Source: Leptothoe kymatousa TAU-MAC 1615 (GTDB lineage: Bacteria > Cyanobacteriota > Cyanobacteriia > Phormidesmidales > Phormidesmidaceae). From it: 64,000 nucleotides of DNA. The notes beneath the pieces are model-generated. The model ran no database searches. It was given only the letters and a program-made list of their open reading frames with translations, and had not been told where the DNA came from. Position numbers and translations under genes: made by a program. Where the stretch lies: NCBI RefSeq assembly GCF_018739865.1, contig NZ_JADOER010000004.1:689067-753066 (forward strand), written 5' to 3'. Of this stretch, positions 24,223 through 33,697 are shown piece by piece (positions within the stretch are counted from its first letter, which is position 1; every line of letters starts with the position of its first letter).

Positions 24223-26730
24223 ATGGTTTATCCATTTTCTAGGAACGCTGTGTTCCCACTCCTTGGGGCTAGCATCTGTTTGTGTGCCATGCCAAAGCCT
24301 GTCCTAAGCCAATCCGTAATCCCCGATAGCACCCTAGGCACAGTCATGAATGTCAATGCCAGTGAGGTTACGATTACTGGAGGCCGTACATCTGGCACTA
24401 ACTTATTTCACAGTTTTGAGCATTTTTCTCCAGGCAATCAATCGGTGGTTTTTGACCTTACGGTTGATCCTGCACAGGCAGCCGCAGAACGAATTTTTAG
24501 TCGGGTTACGGGTAATGCCGCTTCCCATATCAACGGTAATTTACAGACATTGGGGGGCAATTCACCGGATTTGTTTTTGATAAATCCTAACGGCATTCAA
24601 TTTGGAGCTAATGCCCAGCTACAGATCGACGGTGACTTTTTAGGGACGACAGCAACAGATCTTCTCTTTGAGAACAACGTCACGTTTTCCGCTACACCGG
24701 CAGCCTCCCCTTTGCTGTCCATGAGTGCGCCCATTGGGCTTAACTTTGGTGGAGTTCCGGGTAGTATTACGGTTCAAGGCACTGGTAATCCCCATGCAAG
24801 ATTTATATTTACGCCAACCATACGTAGTCCAATTACGGATGGGTTAACGGTATCTCCAGGACAGAACCTAACGTTATTAGGGGGAGATATTTATTTAAAC
24901 GGTGGTGTGCTTGCCGCCGAGTCCGGCACGGTGGCGCTGGGCAGTATTGGCCCTAATGGGCGGGTGGAACTCGCCAATGGGGGCAGTTCCGTTAGTTATG
25001 CAACTGTTTCGGAATTTCGGGATATTACTCTGGACAACTCGGCCTTAATCGATGTTAGCGGTGGCCAATCTGGTTCCGTGCAATTGCACGGTGGCAACAT
25101 TTTCGTCCAAAATGATGCTGAAATCTTGAGCCAGAATTTTGGCAGTGGCATCAGTGGTGCCATCCAGATAGAGGCCACTGAGCGTCTAAGTCTGAATCAA
25201 AATGGCAACCATGGGTTTCAGGCGAGAATTTTATCCGAGGCTTTGCCCACAGCGACTCAACCCAGTGCTGACATTCGCATAAATGCTCCCCAGGTACTCA
25301 TTGTGGACGACACCGAAGTCGTGACCGCGAGCTACGGTGGTGTGGATGCCGGGGATGTGGTGGTGACGGCTAGTGAATCTCTTGTGGTGGGTGGGTCTCA
25401 GCTGTTTACAAATAGTATTCTGGGAAGTGCAACGGCTGGCAGCGGGCTGACGGGGAATATTGTTGTCAATGCCCCTACTATTCGGGTGTTTGATGGGGGT
25501 ATCATTGGCAACTCCTCCATCGGCCAGGGCAATACGGGGGATGTGTTGGTTAATGCCCAATCAATTTTGGTGGATGGTGTTTCCTCCTCGGGGATTAGTG
25601 CTATTACGTCCACGGCTTTCGCCACTGGTGGTACCGGGGATGTGACCATTAATACCGCAACCTTAACGGCTCAAAATGGGGGGAGCGTTACTAGCTCTGG
25701 TGTTGCCCAGGGGGACGGTGGCAATATCACAATCAATGCCACCGATGCTGTTGTTGTTGATGGCGGGACCGGCGGCTTCAATAGCCAACTACGTTCTTCC
25801 ATTAATGTTCCTAGCCCTTTCTTTCAACAAATACTGGGCCTTTCTTCAGTACCATCGGGGAATGCTGGCAATCTCACCATCAACACCCCCTCTTTACGGG
25901 TGACCAAGGGTGGGGCCTTAAGCGTTCGCAATGAGGGCATTGGCAATGCTGGTGATTTAGTTGTTGCTGCCGATCGTTTGGCGATTACTGAGGGGGGAGG
26001 TATTTTTTCTAGTACTCGTTCGGGGCAGGGGGGAAATCTACAGTTGATGTTGGGGGAGCTTGCCTTTTTGCGCAATCAGGGAATCGTTAGCAGTGAGGCC
26101 CTAGGCCCTGGTAACGGTGGAAATATCTTTATTCAGGCTCCAGTGATTGTCGCCCTTGGAAATAGCGATATTATTGCTGATGCTGTCACCGGCAATGGCG
26201 GTAATGTCAGCATTACGGCCCAGGGCATTTTAGGGTTAACTTTTCGCGATCAGCTGACGCCTGATAACGATATTACGGCCAGTTCTCAATTTGGGGTGAA
26301 TGGTACAGTGGTGCTCAACAACTTTGGTGTGAACCCTGATGCTGGTTTGCTAGAACTACCGACGGGCATAGCGGACTATAGCAATCAGATTGGTCGGGGC
26401 TGTGGTGTTGAAGGGGACAATGAATTTGTTGTCACCGGCCAAGGCAGTGTGTCGGTTGCCCCTGAAAATATGCTGCAGCCAGACACGGTTTGGTTGGATT
26501 CTCGAAATGTAACTCCCTTGCCAAGGGATGTTCGTTCGTCTGGGTTAAGCGCGTTGCCGACCGTAGAACCCGTCGTAAAATCGGTCACTGAAGCTGTGAC
26601 TTGGCAAATTAATGCTGCCGGCAATATTGCATTAATGGCCGGCCCTGCTGGTGGGGAACCCTTGGTCTATGCTGGTTGCCCTGGGTCTCACCACAAAGCG
26701 AGATCAGTTCCCACAAATCTGGAGTTCTGA
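24223..26730 (+). CDS. Two-partner secretion exoprotein (filamentous-haemagglutinin N-terminal domain)
   Basis: 835 residues. A signal peptide (to about residue 29, VLSQS) is followed by the TPS secretion domain at about 30-150, with the typical segments NLFHSFEHFSPG and FLINPNGIQFG. The rest is a beta-helical passenger built of repeats rich in G-N/D-I/V-x-I. A C-terminal segment GRGCGVEGDNEFVVTGQG is characteristic of cyanobacterial TpsA proteins. It should be exported by Sec, then across the outer membrane by the TpsB pore encoded 178 bases downstream. Probable surface or released adhesin; the target is unknown. It is short for this class. Confidence 0.88.
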   Translation: MVYPFSRNAVFPLLGASICLCAMPKPVLSQSVIPDSTLGTVMNVNASEVTITGGRTSGTNLFHSFEHFSPGNQSVVFDLTVDPAQAAAERIFSRVTGNAASHINGNLQTLGGNSPDLFLINPNGIQFGANAQLQIDGDFLGTTATDLLFENNVTFSATPAASPLLSMSAPIGLNFGGVPGSITVQGTGNPHARFIFTPTIRSPITDGLTVSPGQNLTLLGGDIYLNGGVLAAESGTVALGSIGPNGRVELANGGSSVSYATVSEFRDITLDNSALIDVSGGQSGSVQLHGGNIFVQNDAEILSQNFGSGISGAIQIEATERLSLNQNGNHGFQARILSEALPTATQPSADIRINAPQVLIVDDTEVVTASYGGVDAGDVVVTASESLVVGGSQLFTNSILGSATAGSGLTGNIVVNAPTIRVFDGGIIGNSSIGQGNTGDVLVNAQSILVDGVSSSGISAITSTAFATGGTGDVTINTATLTAQNGGSVTSSGVAQGDGGNITINATDAVVVDGGTGGFNSQLRSSINVPSPFFQQILGLSSVPSGNAGNLTINTPSLRVTKGGALSVRNEGIGNAGDLVVAADRLAITEGGGIFSSTRSGQGGNLQLMLGELAFLRNQGIVSSEALGPGNGGNIFIQAPVIVALGNSDIIADAVTGNGGNVSITAQGILGLTFRDQLTPDNDITASSQFGVNGTVVLNNFGVNPDAGLLELPTGIADYSNQIGRGCGVEGDNEFVVTGQGSVSVAPENMLQPDTVWLDSRNVTPLPRDVRSSGLSALPTVEPVVKSVTEAVTWQINAAGNIALMAGPAGGEPLVYAGCPGSHHKARSVPTNLEF

Positions 26731-26908
26731 CTTTGGCCCGCCCTGGGCAAAGAGCCAAGCCCTACGGAATGTGCTTCCTTGCTAAATTTCCCATGCTGAT
26801 CTTCGAATTTAGCTGCTGAGTCTCAAGATTGGATGGAGACTAGGTTTTTTTGCCATTAACCATGGGTTTTGAATGGCAGTTGTATTATTTCTTTTTTTTT
26901 AGTAGACC

Positions 26909-28795
26909 GTGTTGTCAAAAGATCATATGTTGAAGGGCGTGAATCTACGGTGTAGCTGGGGCACTCTGAAAATGCTGACGGGTTCCTACTTGGCCGTAGG
27001 GCATTTTTTAAGAGCTATGGCATTGATAGATAAATACGTATTAGCTAAGGTTTTGCTCTGTTTCGGTCAGTGTGGCTGTATTCTGCTCTATCCAGCTTTG
27101 CGTCAGGATGTGACCAGTGCTTTAGTTGCCCAGACAGTACCCATCCCTTCAGATAATTCTCCAGATTCTGTACTGCCTCCGGATAATCTGCCAGATTCTG
27201 TATTGCCGGAGGATCTGCTAACGCCTTTGCCTTCCCCAGAGGAACTTCTAGCCCCCGGTGATGGAGCCTTACCCCCCCAGGAAGATGTGGGGGATGAGGC
27301 CGCTACTTTTTATGTCGCTGATATCCAAATTGTTGGTAGCACCGTTTTTGATGATGCCGATTGGGCCGATTTGATTGAACCCTATCGCGATCAGCAGGTG
27401 CGGTTTAATGATCTGTTGCAGTTAAGGTCCGAGGTGACTCAGCGCTATGTGGATGCAGGTTACCTCACATCTGGGGCTTTGATTCCTCCCCAAACGATTG
27501 TGGACGATATTGTCACTATTCAAGTGATTGAGGGCCAGCTTGAGGAGGTTGTTGTCAACGGTACCCACCGGATTGATCAGGCCTATGTGCGGAGTCGTGT
27601 GGGGTTAGTCGCCCAGCCACCGTTAAATGTGGAAAAGCTGTTAGGTGGGTTGCAGCGTTTGCAGCTAGACCCATTGATTGAAACGGTATCTGCTGATTTA
27701 CAGGCTGGGGTCAATCCGGGCACCAGCGTGTTAGTTATTGACGTGGTCGAGGCGGATTCCTTTGCGGTGAATACTGGGTTGGCCAATACTCGTTCGCCTA
27801 ATATTGGCGGCACTCAGGTGACCCTGGGGGTGGATGAGGGCAATCTGTTTGGCATTGGCGATCGCATTAATCTTTCCTACAAGCACACTGAAGGCAGTGA
27901 TGGCATCGATTTTAGCTACACGGTGCCAGTGAGCCCCAATAATGACACGATTCGCTTGGCCGCTGGCTATTCCGACAGTCGTGTGATTAATTCGGCATTT
28001 TCGGTGCTCGATATTTCGTCGGATAGTACTTACTACGAGCTGGGCTATCGGCATCCGTTGGTGGAAACACCGACCCAGGATGCGGCCTTGGGCTTGACCC
28101 TGTCCCATCAGTCGAGCCAGACCCGTTTGGGGTTGGATGATATTGGTCCGTTCCCCCTGTCCCCCGGTGCTGATGAAAATGGACGCACCCGCATTAGTGC
28201 CCTACGGTTTTCCCAAGAGTGGACCCAGCGTAGTCAAAGTCATGTGCTGGCATTGCGATCTCAGTTTAACCTCGGTTTAGATTTACTCGATTCCAATATC
28301 AGTGATAACGCCCCCGATAGTCGCTTTTTTTCCTGGCGTGGCCAGGGACAGTGGGTGAAGCAACTGGGCAAGCCCAACCGATTGTTCTTTCTGCGGGGAG
28401 ACTTGCAGCTGGCGGCAGACGATCTGCTATCCCAAGAAGAATTTAGTTTAGGCGGTGGCCAGAGTGTACGCGGTTATCGTCAAGACGCCCTACGCCGTGA
28501 CAACGGAGCCTTGCTATCGGCAGAAGTCCGCTGGCCGGTGGCCACAGTGCCCGAATTGGGGGGCTTATTGCAGGTCACGCCATTTATAGATATGGGAACA
28601 GTTTGGAATTATAACGGCGATAACCCCGGCCAAGATGCGTTAGTGGGAGCCGGATTTGGCCTGCTCTGGCAGCAGGGCGATCGCCTATCCGCCAGGCTAG
28701 ATTGGGGCATTCCCCTGGTGGATCTAGACACCGGCGAAGATGATGGCCTGCAGGATAGCGGTATCCATTTCTCTATTCAATACACCCCATTTTAA
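26909..28795 (+). CDS. Two-partner secretion outer-membrane transporter (FhaC/ShlB/HecB family)
   Basis: Up to 628 residues from GTG 26909; internal ATGs at 26927 and 27017 are alternatives, and the last leaves a compact signal peptide, so the true start is uncertain. After a Pro/Asp-rich linker containing two SPDSVLPPDN-like repeats, a POTRA_2 domain lies at about 130-215 (FYVADIQIVGSTVFDD...YVDAGYLTSGALIPPQ). A ShlB-type beta-barrel follows, including RGYRQDALRRDNGALLSAEVRWP, which contains the conserved VRGY motif of the barrel plug, and a C-terminal aromatic strand ending IQYTPF. It exports the TpsA protein encoded immediately upstream. Confidence 0.9.
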   Translation: MLSKDHMLKGVNLRCSWGTLKMLTGSYLAVGHFLRAMALIDKYVLAKVLLCFGQCGCILLYPALRQDVTSALVAQTVPIPSDNSPDSVLPPDNLPDSVLPEDLLTPLPSPEELLAPGDGALPPQEDVGDEAATFYVADIQIVGSTVFDDADWADLIEPYRDQQVRFNDLLQLRSEVTQRYVDAGYLTSGALIPPQTIVDDIVTIQVIEGQLEEVVVNGTHRIDQAYVRSRVGLVAQPPLNVEKLLGGLQRLQLDPLIETVSADLQAGVNPGTSVLVIDVVEADSFAVNTGLANTRSPNIGGTQVTLGVDEGNLFGIGDRINLSYKHTEGSDGIDFSYTVPVSPNNDTIRLAAGYSDSRVINSAFSVLDISSDSTYYELGYRHPLVETPTQDAALGLTLSHQSSQTRLGLDDIGPFPLSPGADENGRTRISALRFSQEWTQRSQSHVLALRSQFNLGLDLLDSNISDNAPDSRFFSWRGQGQWVKQLGKPNRLFFLRGDLQLAADDLLSQEEFSLGGGQSVRGYRQDALRRDNGALLSAEVRWPVATVPELGGLLQVTPFIDMGTVWNYNGDNPGQDALVGAGFGLLWQQGDRLSARLDWGIPLVDLDTGEDDGLQDSGIHFSIQYTPF

Positions 28796-28909
28796 GTTTG
28801 TGGGTGCTGGTTGTTGTTATTTGAATGGTTGGAGTTGTTGGCAAGAGTCTCTTTCAATCTCTTGGGCTACCTATTTTTTTCCTTTATTTTTTCCCTTAGG
28901 AGTCGTTGA

Positions 28910-28997
28910 GAAACTACTTCACTGTTTAATCTGAAAAGGCTTGTTAAGCCATGTGTTCAAAGAACAAGGCCATGGTTTTAATTTTTAACAAGCCCTT
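28910..28997 (+). repeat. Dispersed 88-bp palindromic repeat, copy B
   Basis: Reads GAAACTACTTCACTG..., AAAAGGCTTGTTAAGCCATG, centre, CATGGTTTTAATTTTTAACA and AGCCCTT. It lies between the 3' ends of tpsB and the PsiE gene and runs into the PsiE stop codon (28996-28998), so it may act as a terminator there. Confidence 0.87.
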
Positions 28998-29451
28998 AAC
29001 TGTGGATTTCGCGCACAATCCAATAGCTAATGGATAGGGCCACAATCGATATGGCTAGGCCAATTAGGCTGACGCCCGTTATCTTTTCGAGATCTAAAAT
29101 AATAATCTTTCGCGCCACTGCCGTGAGTGAGGTAACAATTACCAACTCAACCTGAACGACATGCTTTTTAAGATAGGCGGTAATATTCTCTAAAATCTCC
29201 AGGGCAATCAAAACACTCAAAAACAATCCGAAAATCTCGCTTAGGGTGTTTTTGAAAAAACCCGCTGGACTAGATTCTAATAAGGCAACGGCTAAAAAAC
29301 GAGCCAGGTCAATCATGATGACAAAGATCACGATCAACATGGCAATGGATAATAACTTTGAAACAATCGTTTCAATGCCATCAATGGCGTGTAAAAAACT
29401 CTGATCGCTTAGCCAGCGCCATCGGTTATTTTTTTTGTTGTTACCCACCAT
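28996..29451 (-). CDS. PsiE-family membrane protein
   Basis: 151 residues with four hydrophobic segments, at about 33-53, 70-90, 100-115 and 123-145. The pattern matches the phosphate-starvation-inducible PsiE family: short basic cytoplasmic N-terminus, then GIETIVSKLLSIAMLIVIFV, then a long loop before SEIFGLFLSVLIALEILENI and the HVVQVELVIVTSLTAVARKI segment. The molecular function of PsiE proteins is unknown. The stop codon overlaps the end of repeat copy B. Monocistronic. Confidence 0.8.
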   Translation of the reverse strand: MVGNNKKNNRWRWLSDQSFLHAIDGIETIVSKLLSIAMLIVIFVIMIDLARFLAVALLESSPAGFFKNTLSEIFGLFLSVLIALEILENITAYLKKHVVQVELVIVTSLTAVARKIIILDLEKITGVSLIGLAISIVALSISYWIVREIHS

Positions 29452-29623
29452 AATGCGTGCTCCAAAATACGGCTCCCTTCAGCACTATACAGTCAGGATG
29501 GGGCAAGCATTGTGAGGGAGTTTAGTCATCAAGTAAGAGCCGGGCTGTAACCATACTTCCAAGCAGGATGGCCCGGCTGGGCTGCCGCCGAACTATCGGC
29601 TATGGGGGGCTAAACCGGTGGTT

Positions 29624-30136
29624 TTACAAAAACTTGCCAGCCATTTTCAACATGTCGCCCATATCGACGTCCCCGTCGCCATCTCCGTCGAGAAAGGCCG
29701 TCACCAGAGGATTGCCTTGGGCTTGGCTGCCAGGTTTAGCAGAACCCTGGTTCAAAAACTTCATCACAATGGGAATCACCATGGGCAGCATGGCCTGCAC
29801 CTGGGCGGCATCAAGGCCAGTTTTTTGGGCTACGGCTGCGGCTACGTTCCCTTGCTGGTCCGGGCTAAATAATTTGGGTAGTACGCCAGCACCATCGGTG
29901 GTGCCCTGTTGCACTAAGTCGAGTACGGCATCTAATCCCTGGGATTGTTGTTTTTCTCGCAAAGCCGACTGTACAAAACCGCCGACGACCGAAGCCGCTT
30001 GCTGTGTCGTTGAACTATTTGCATTGTTGGCCTGAGCAACTTGCTGCGCCATCGATACAAGTTGGCCCAGCTGACCGAAGCTGGCTTCACGATTGGGATC
30101 CTGGATGGCTCCCATGACTTGATCAAATATGCCCAT
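29624..30136 (-). CDS. DUF937 protein with C-terminal calcium-loop motif
   Basis: 170 residues. The N-terminal and middle part match the DUF937 family (MGIFDQVMGAI, ASVVGGFVQSAL, LFSPDQQGNVAAAVAQKTGLD, MLPMVIPIVMKFL). After a linker, the C-terminus has FLDGDGDGDVDMGDML, a dockerin/EF-hand-like DxDxDG loop predicted to bind Ca2+. No signal peptide. The role of DUF937 proteins is not established. Confidence 0.8.
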   Translation of the reverse strand: MGIFDQVMGAIQDPNREASFGQLGQLVSMAQQVAQANNANSSTTQQAASVVGGFVQSALREKQQSQGLDAVLDLVQQGTTDGAGVLPKLFSPDQQGNVAAAVAQKTGLDAAQVQAMLPMVIPIVMKFLNQGSAKPGSQAQGNPLVTAFLDGDGDGDVDMGDMLKMAGKFL

Positions 30137-30239
30137 GGAAATTCAAGGTGTCCTTGACTAGCAACAACTGAAAATGAATGCGGTGATATCTGCCTGCTGC
30201 AGTACATCATTCACTGTGTGTATAGTAATCCGTCAGGCT

Positions 30240-30365
30240 ATGACAACGAAAAAATCAGCGATTTCATTTTATGTCTTGGCCTGGGGCGGCGTGGGGATGT
30301 TTTGGTTAGCCGCTGCTGCACCTAGGGACCATGCCCCAGGATGGAAATCAGATTATAGAAGATAG
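30240..30365 (+). CDS. Possible small membrane protein (41 aa)
   Basis: An ATG frame encoding 41 residues with one hydrophobic helix (FYVLAWGGVGMFWLAAAA) and a charged C-terminus (GWKSDYRR). The ribosome binding site is weak (AGG 3-5 bases before the ATG). A short imperfect hairpin (TGCAGG/CCTGCA) follows. It is the only candidate in the 393-base gap between the DUF937 and GTPase genes. No family recognised. Confidence 0.3.
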   Translation: MTTKKSAISFYVLAWGGVGMFWLAAAAPRDHAPGWKSDYRR

Positions 30366-30529
30366 AATGCAGGCACCGGCTTGCGGGCACCTGCATATAG
30401 TTTGACTGCTTGCTTTTGGCGGCCTATCCAATCAGGGTTTCCCTGCTGCCCGCGTTTAGTTTTGGCCAAAATGATATGTCTTTTGGGTAGAACCAGGATT
30501 TAAAATCGCCTTGGCAAATTGCTAAGTGC

Positions 30530-31981
30530 ATGTTCATCGCCCCATTTTTTATGAAGCGTCCTCTCATCATCGCCATTGCTGTCTTGCTGTTTTTGGGTGT
30601 GCTGTTGTGGCTCATTAGTACCCTTGGCACGCTCTATGCTGGTCTGTCGAATTTCCATCCCTGGCTAGCCCAGGCGATTACTGCATGTGTCGTGTTATTA
30701 ATGCTGGCCGCCCTCGGAGTGCTGCTCTATTATGGCTGGTTGTTTTTGCGGCCCCGTCGCCTGCCGCCCCCTGTGCCTAAAACGACCAATGAAGCGGCTG
30801 TGGCTAATTTACAAAGTTTGGATCAGCAACTGAGCCAAATTGACGATGAGGTTGCTCGCCAGGCATTGGTGGCCCGGGCCAAAACAGTGACCCATGCCTT
30901 TGAACAGCAGCGGTTGCACATCGTGATTGTGGGCAGTGGTTCGGTGGGGAAGACGTCTTTGGCGAACGCTTTGATGGGGGAAATCGCTGGAGATACGTCG
31001 GTGGTTAAGGGCACCACCGCCCAACGGCAGGATTATCAGGTGGCCATTCCGGCGATTGATGGGGAGATTATTTTGACGGATAGCCCTGGGTTGCTGGATG
31101 TGGGGGGCATGGACCAGGCCAGTCGGGAGCTGGCGGCCCAGGCTGATTTATTGCTGTATGTGGTGGACAATGATTTGCATCGGACTCAATATGAGATTTT
31201 GATGCAGCTGCTGGAGGTGGGGAAACGCACTCTGCTGGTTTTTAATAAAGCCGATTTGTATGCCGATGATGAGGTGGAGCTGATTTTGGCAAGGCTGTGG
31301 CAGCGTGTGGATAGGCATCTGGAGCGTGACGATGTGGTTGAGATCGCAGCTTGCCCCGGTTCAACGAGTCCAGAAATCCATCCCCTCACCGATCGCATTA
31401 TCGCTATTTTGCGCCACGAAGGTCGCGAGCTGATTGCCAACAATATTTTGCTCCAGTCCCAACGGCTGAGTTTGGCCGCCCGCCAGCTGATTGGTCAGCA
31501 GCGTCGGCAAAAGGCCGAATCGGTGATCGATCGCTACCAGTGGATTGGGGCGGGGGTTTTAGCCGCTACGCCACTGCCCGTGGTCGATATGCTGGCTACG
31601 GCGGCCATTAACACCCAAATGGTGGTGGAGTTGGGGCAGGTTTATGGGGTCGATGTCAGTATTGAAGATGCCCGCACCCTAGCCCTTTCCCTGGCCAAAA
31701 CCATGGGCAGTTTAGGCCTAGTGAAAGGTGCGCTAAAGCTATTGACCGTGGGCCTGCAAACCAACTTGGCTACCGTCGCTGCGGGGAAATTGTTGCAGGG
31801 GGCGAGCGCTGCGTATCTTACCCGCATTGCGGGTAAAAGCTTTATGGACTATTTTTCCAATCAGCAAGATTGGGGGGACGGTGGCATGCAAGCCGTCGTG
31901 GAAAAACACTATCAGCTCAATCGTCGAGACCAAATTCTGCAGCAGTTTATTCAGCAGGCCATCCAAACCCTGCGCAGTTAA
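30530..31981 (+). CDS. Membrane-anchored Era-like GTPase with DUF697 domain
   Basis: 483 residues. Two N-terminal TM helices (about 10-40 and 48-72) anchor a G domain: G1 GSGSVGKTS near 133, G2 threonine in KGTTAQR, G3 DSPGLLD and G4 NKAD. The C-terminal DUF697 region has WIGAGVLAATPLPVVDMLA and further hydrophobic stretches to the end. The YcjF/DUF697 GTPase family is widespread in cyanobacteria; proposed roles are in membrane or photosynthetic-complex maintenance, not settled. An ATG at 30551 is an alternative start that keeps both TM helices. Confidence 0.85.
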   Translation: MFIAPFFMKRPLIIAIAVLLFLGVLLWLISTLGTLYAGLSNFHPWLAQAITACVVLLMLAALGVLLYYGWLFLRPRRLPPPVPKTTNEAAVANLQSLDQQLSQIDDEVARQALVARAKTVTHAFEQQRLHIVIVGSGSVGKTSLANALMGEIAGDTSVVKGTTAQRQDYQVAIPAIDGEIILTDSPGLLDVGGMDQASRELAAQADLLLYVVDNDLHRTQYEILMQLLEVGKRTLLVFNKADLYADDEVELILARLWQRVDRHLERDDVVEIAACPGSTSPEIHPLTDRIIAILRHEGRELIANNILLQSQRLSLAARQLIGQQRRQKAESVIDRYQWIGAGVLAATPLPVVDMLATAAINTQMVVELGQVYGVDVSIEDARTLALSLAKTMGSLGLVKGALKLLTVGLQTNLATVAAGKLLQGASAAYLTRIAGKSFMDYFSNQQDWGDGGMQAVVEKHYQLNRRDQILQQFIQQAIQTLRS

Positions 31982-32262
31982 TGTGCCTAGCCTTGAACGG
32001 TATCAATCCTGTCTAGTGTGATTACCGAGGCGGGGTAAAATCCCTGAGACAAGTATGAACTTATCGCAAATGAACGTGTGCCTGGCCATGGCCTACATCA
32101 AATTATTATGTAGAAAATGTTCCAAACGCCTAAGCTGGCAGCCTGGACAAATACCATTGCATCATGGGCGCTTCAGTATTTTCTCTGCCGTTCCAACCCG
32201 ATGGTGTAGCGCAACGATACCAAACGCTATGTCAGCCTCCCTTTAGCTAGCTGCAATCGCCA

Positions 32263-33216
32263 ATGACTGCCTATAACGATCAACGTGCCACCGTTACTGT
32301 TCAGTCCACCACCCGCATACCCACATTTCTAATTATTGGTGTACAAAAAGCAGGAACGACGTCTATCTATAACTACCTAAAGCAGCATCCCCAAATTTAT
32401 ATGAGCCCGGTGAAAGAAACCGGCTTTTTGGAGCGAGATTGGGAGCAGGCACCAGCAGACATTCAGCGCCTCAAAAAAAATGGCATTGTTACCTGGCCGC
32501 AATATCAGCAGCTATTTTCCCAGGCGAACGAACAGCATATTGCGGTGGGCGAGGCTTCGCCTAACTATATGTTTCACCATCGGTCTTCGGCTCAACAAAT
32601 CCGGCGGCGGTTGCCTGGGGTGAAGCTGATTGCCATTTTGCGCAATCCAGTGGAGCGGGCCTGTTCTGACTATTTGATGCACATGCGTGATGCCATTGGC
32701 AGCCAAACCGCATTAGCCGAGCAAGTGCGTAGTCGCGGAAATTCTTCCTATGTGCTTTTGAAGGGCAAATATTACGAACAACTCAAATACTTTATGGATG
32801 TGTTTGGGCGGGACCAGGTCGATGTGTTTCTGTATGATGACCTGCGGGACGATGCCCAGGAGTTCATGCGTTCTATGTATGCGTCGATTGGGGTGAATCG
32901 AGATTTTATTGCCAATACGGCTAAAAAATCTCAAACGGCGCAGGTGCCCAAAAACCAAACATTCAACCGGTTACTCAAAACCCAAAATCCGATTCGCCGT
33001 ATGGCCACCAATCTGATGCAGGTTGTCCCTACGGATTTGAGGCAGCAAATTCGCAACCGGCTCATTGCTTTGAATTCTGACGATAAAACTAAGGCCAAGT
33101 TTACAGAAGAGGACATGATCTTGCTGCACCAGTACTACCGTGAGGATATTTTGCAATTGCAAGACCTCATACAGCACGATTTGTCGGCTTGGCTCGGGGA
33201 CCGTGATGCGTGGTGA
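32263..33216 (+). CDS. Sulfotransferase-domain protein
   Basis: 317 residues of the PAPS-dependent sulfotransferase fold. The 5'-phosphosulfate binding loop is GVQKAGTTSIYNYL near residue 27, and the 3'-phosphate binding segment is AILRNPVERACSDY near 125. It is closest to the heparan-sulfate/polysaccharide type (Sulfotransfer_1), so modification of a cell-surface glycan or lipid is plausible, but the acceptor is unknown. No signal peptide is seen, so it probably works in the cytoplasm on precursors. No glycosyltransferase genes are adjacent. Confidence 0.85.
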   Translation: MTAYNDQRATVTVQSTTRIPTFLIIGVQKAGTTSIYNYLKQHPQIYMSPVKETGFLERDWEQAPADIQRLKKNGIVTWPQYQQLFSQANEQHIAVGEASPNYMFHHRSSAQQIRRRLPGVKLIAILRNPVERACSDYLMHMRDAIGSQTALAEQVRSRGNSSYVLLKGKYYEQLKYFMDVFGRDQVDVFLYDDLRDDAQEFMRSMYASIGVNRDFIANTAKKSQTAQVPKNQTFNRLLKTQNPIRRMATNLMQVVPTDLRQQIRNRLIALNSDDKTKAKFTEEDMILLHQYYREDILQLQDLIQHDLSAWLGDRDAW

Positions 33217-33285
33217 TTTGCCTGGGAATTCTCTGGCTAGCTAAATGATCTGGGCCCTGGGGCTCTAGTGCTAAATGAGCAGCGG

Positions 33286-33444
33286 TCATGTCTGTAAAAC
33301 GCTGACCATATGGGTGAGGGTGCTAATGGGCGCTGGGACCATTTCTCCGCGAAAGTCCAATAGCTGTACTAATAAGAGATAGGCAACGGCCAGCAGCAGC
33401 GAAATTGCCCCCGTAATAATCGCAACAATTTTTGAACGGTCCAT
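33286..33444 (-). CDS. Small single-TM membrane protein (52 aa)
   Basis: A 53-codon frame on the minus strand giving MDRSKIVAIITGAISLLLA... with one membrane helix (about residues 5-26) followed by QLLDFRGEMVPAPISTL. I recall a common cyanobacterial hypothetical family with the same layout, a basic N-terminus, one helix and an RGEM-PAP motif, but it has no assigned function. No strong ribosome binding site is seen. It lies alone between the sulfotransferase and ABC ATPase genes. Confidence 0.6.
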   Translation of the reverse strand: MDRSKIVAIITGAISLLLAVAYLLLVQLLDFRGEMVPAPISTLTHMVSVLQT

Positions 33445-33697
33445 ATAAATGAGCTAACTTAACGTTTTTACATTGGCTGATAGGGCAATTTCTAAGCTTT
33501 GATACGCTATACATCGGTCTGGGTAGGATAAACTCCTATCCAATGAGCGTTCATGCCTATGTTGGCAAACGTGATCTCTATGATCGTTTTGCCACGGGCT
33601 CCAGCATGGTGAGAAATGCCTATCCTTTCTCAACTATAACGATTGGAGCCTTTCTAAAGTAGGCAAACGGCCTAACCGAGTCATATTTTGTGAGTCT

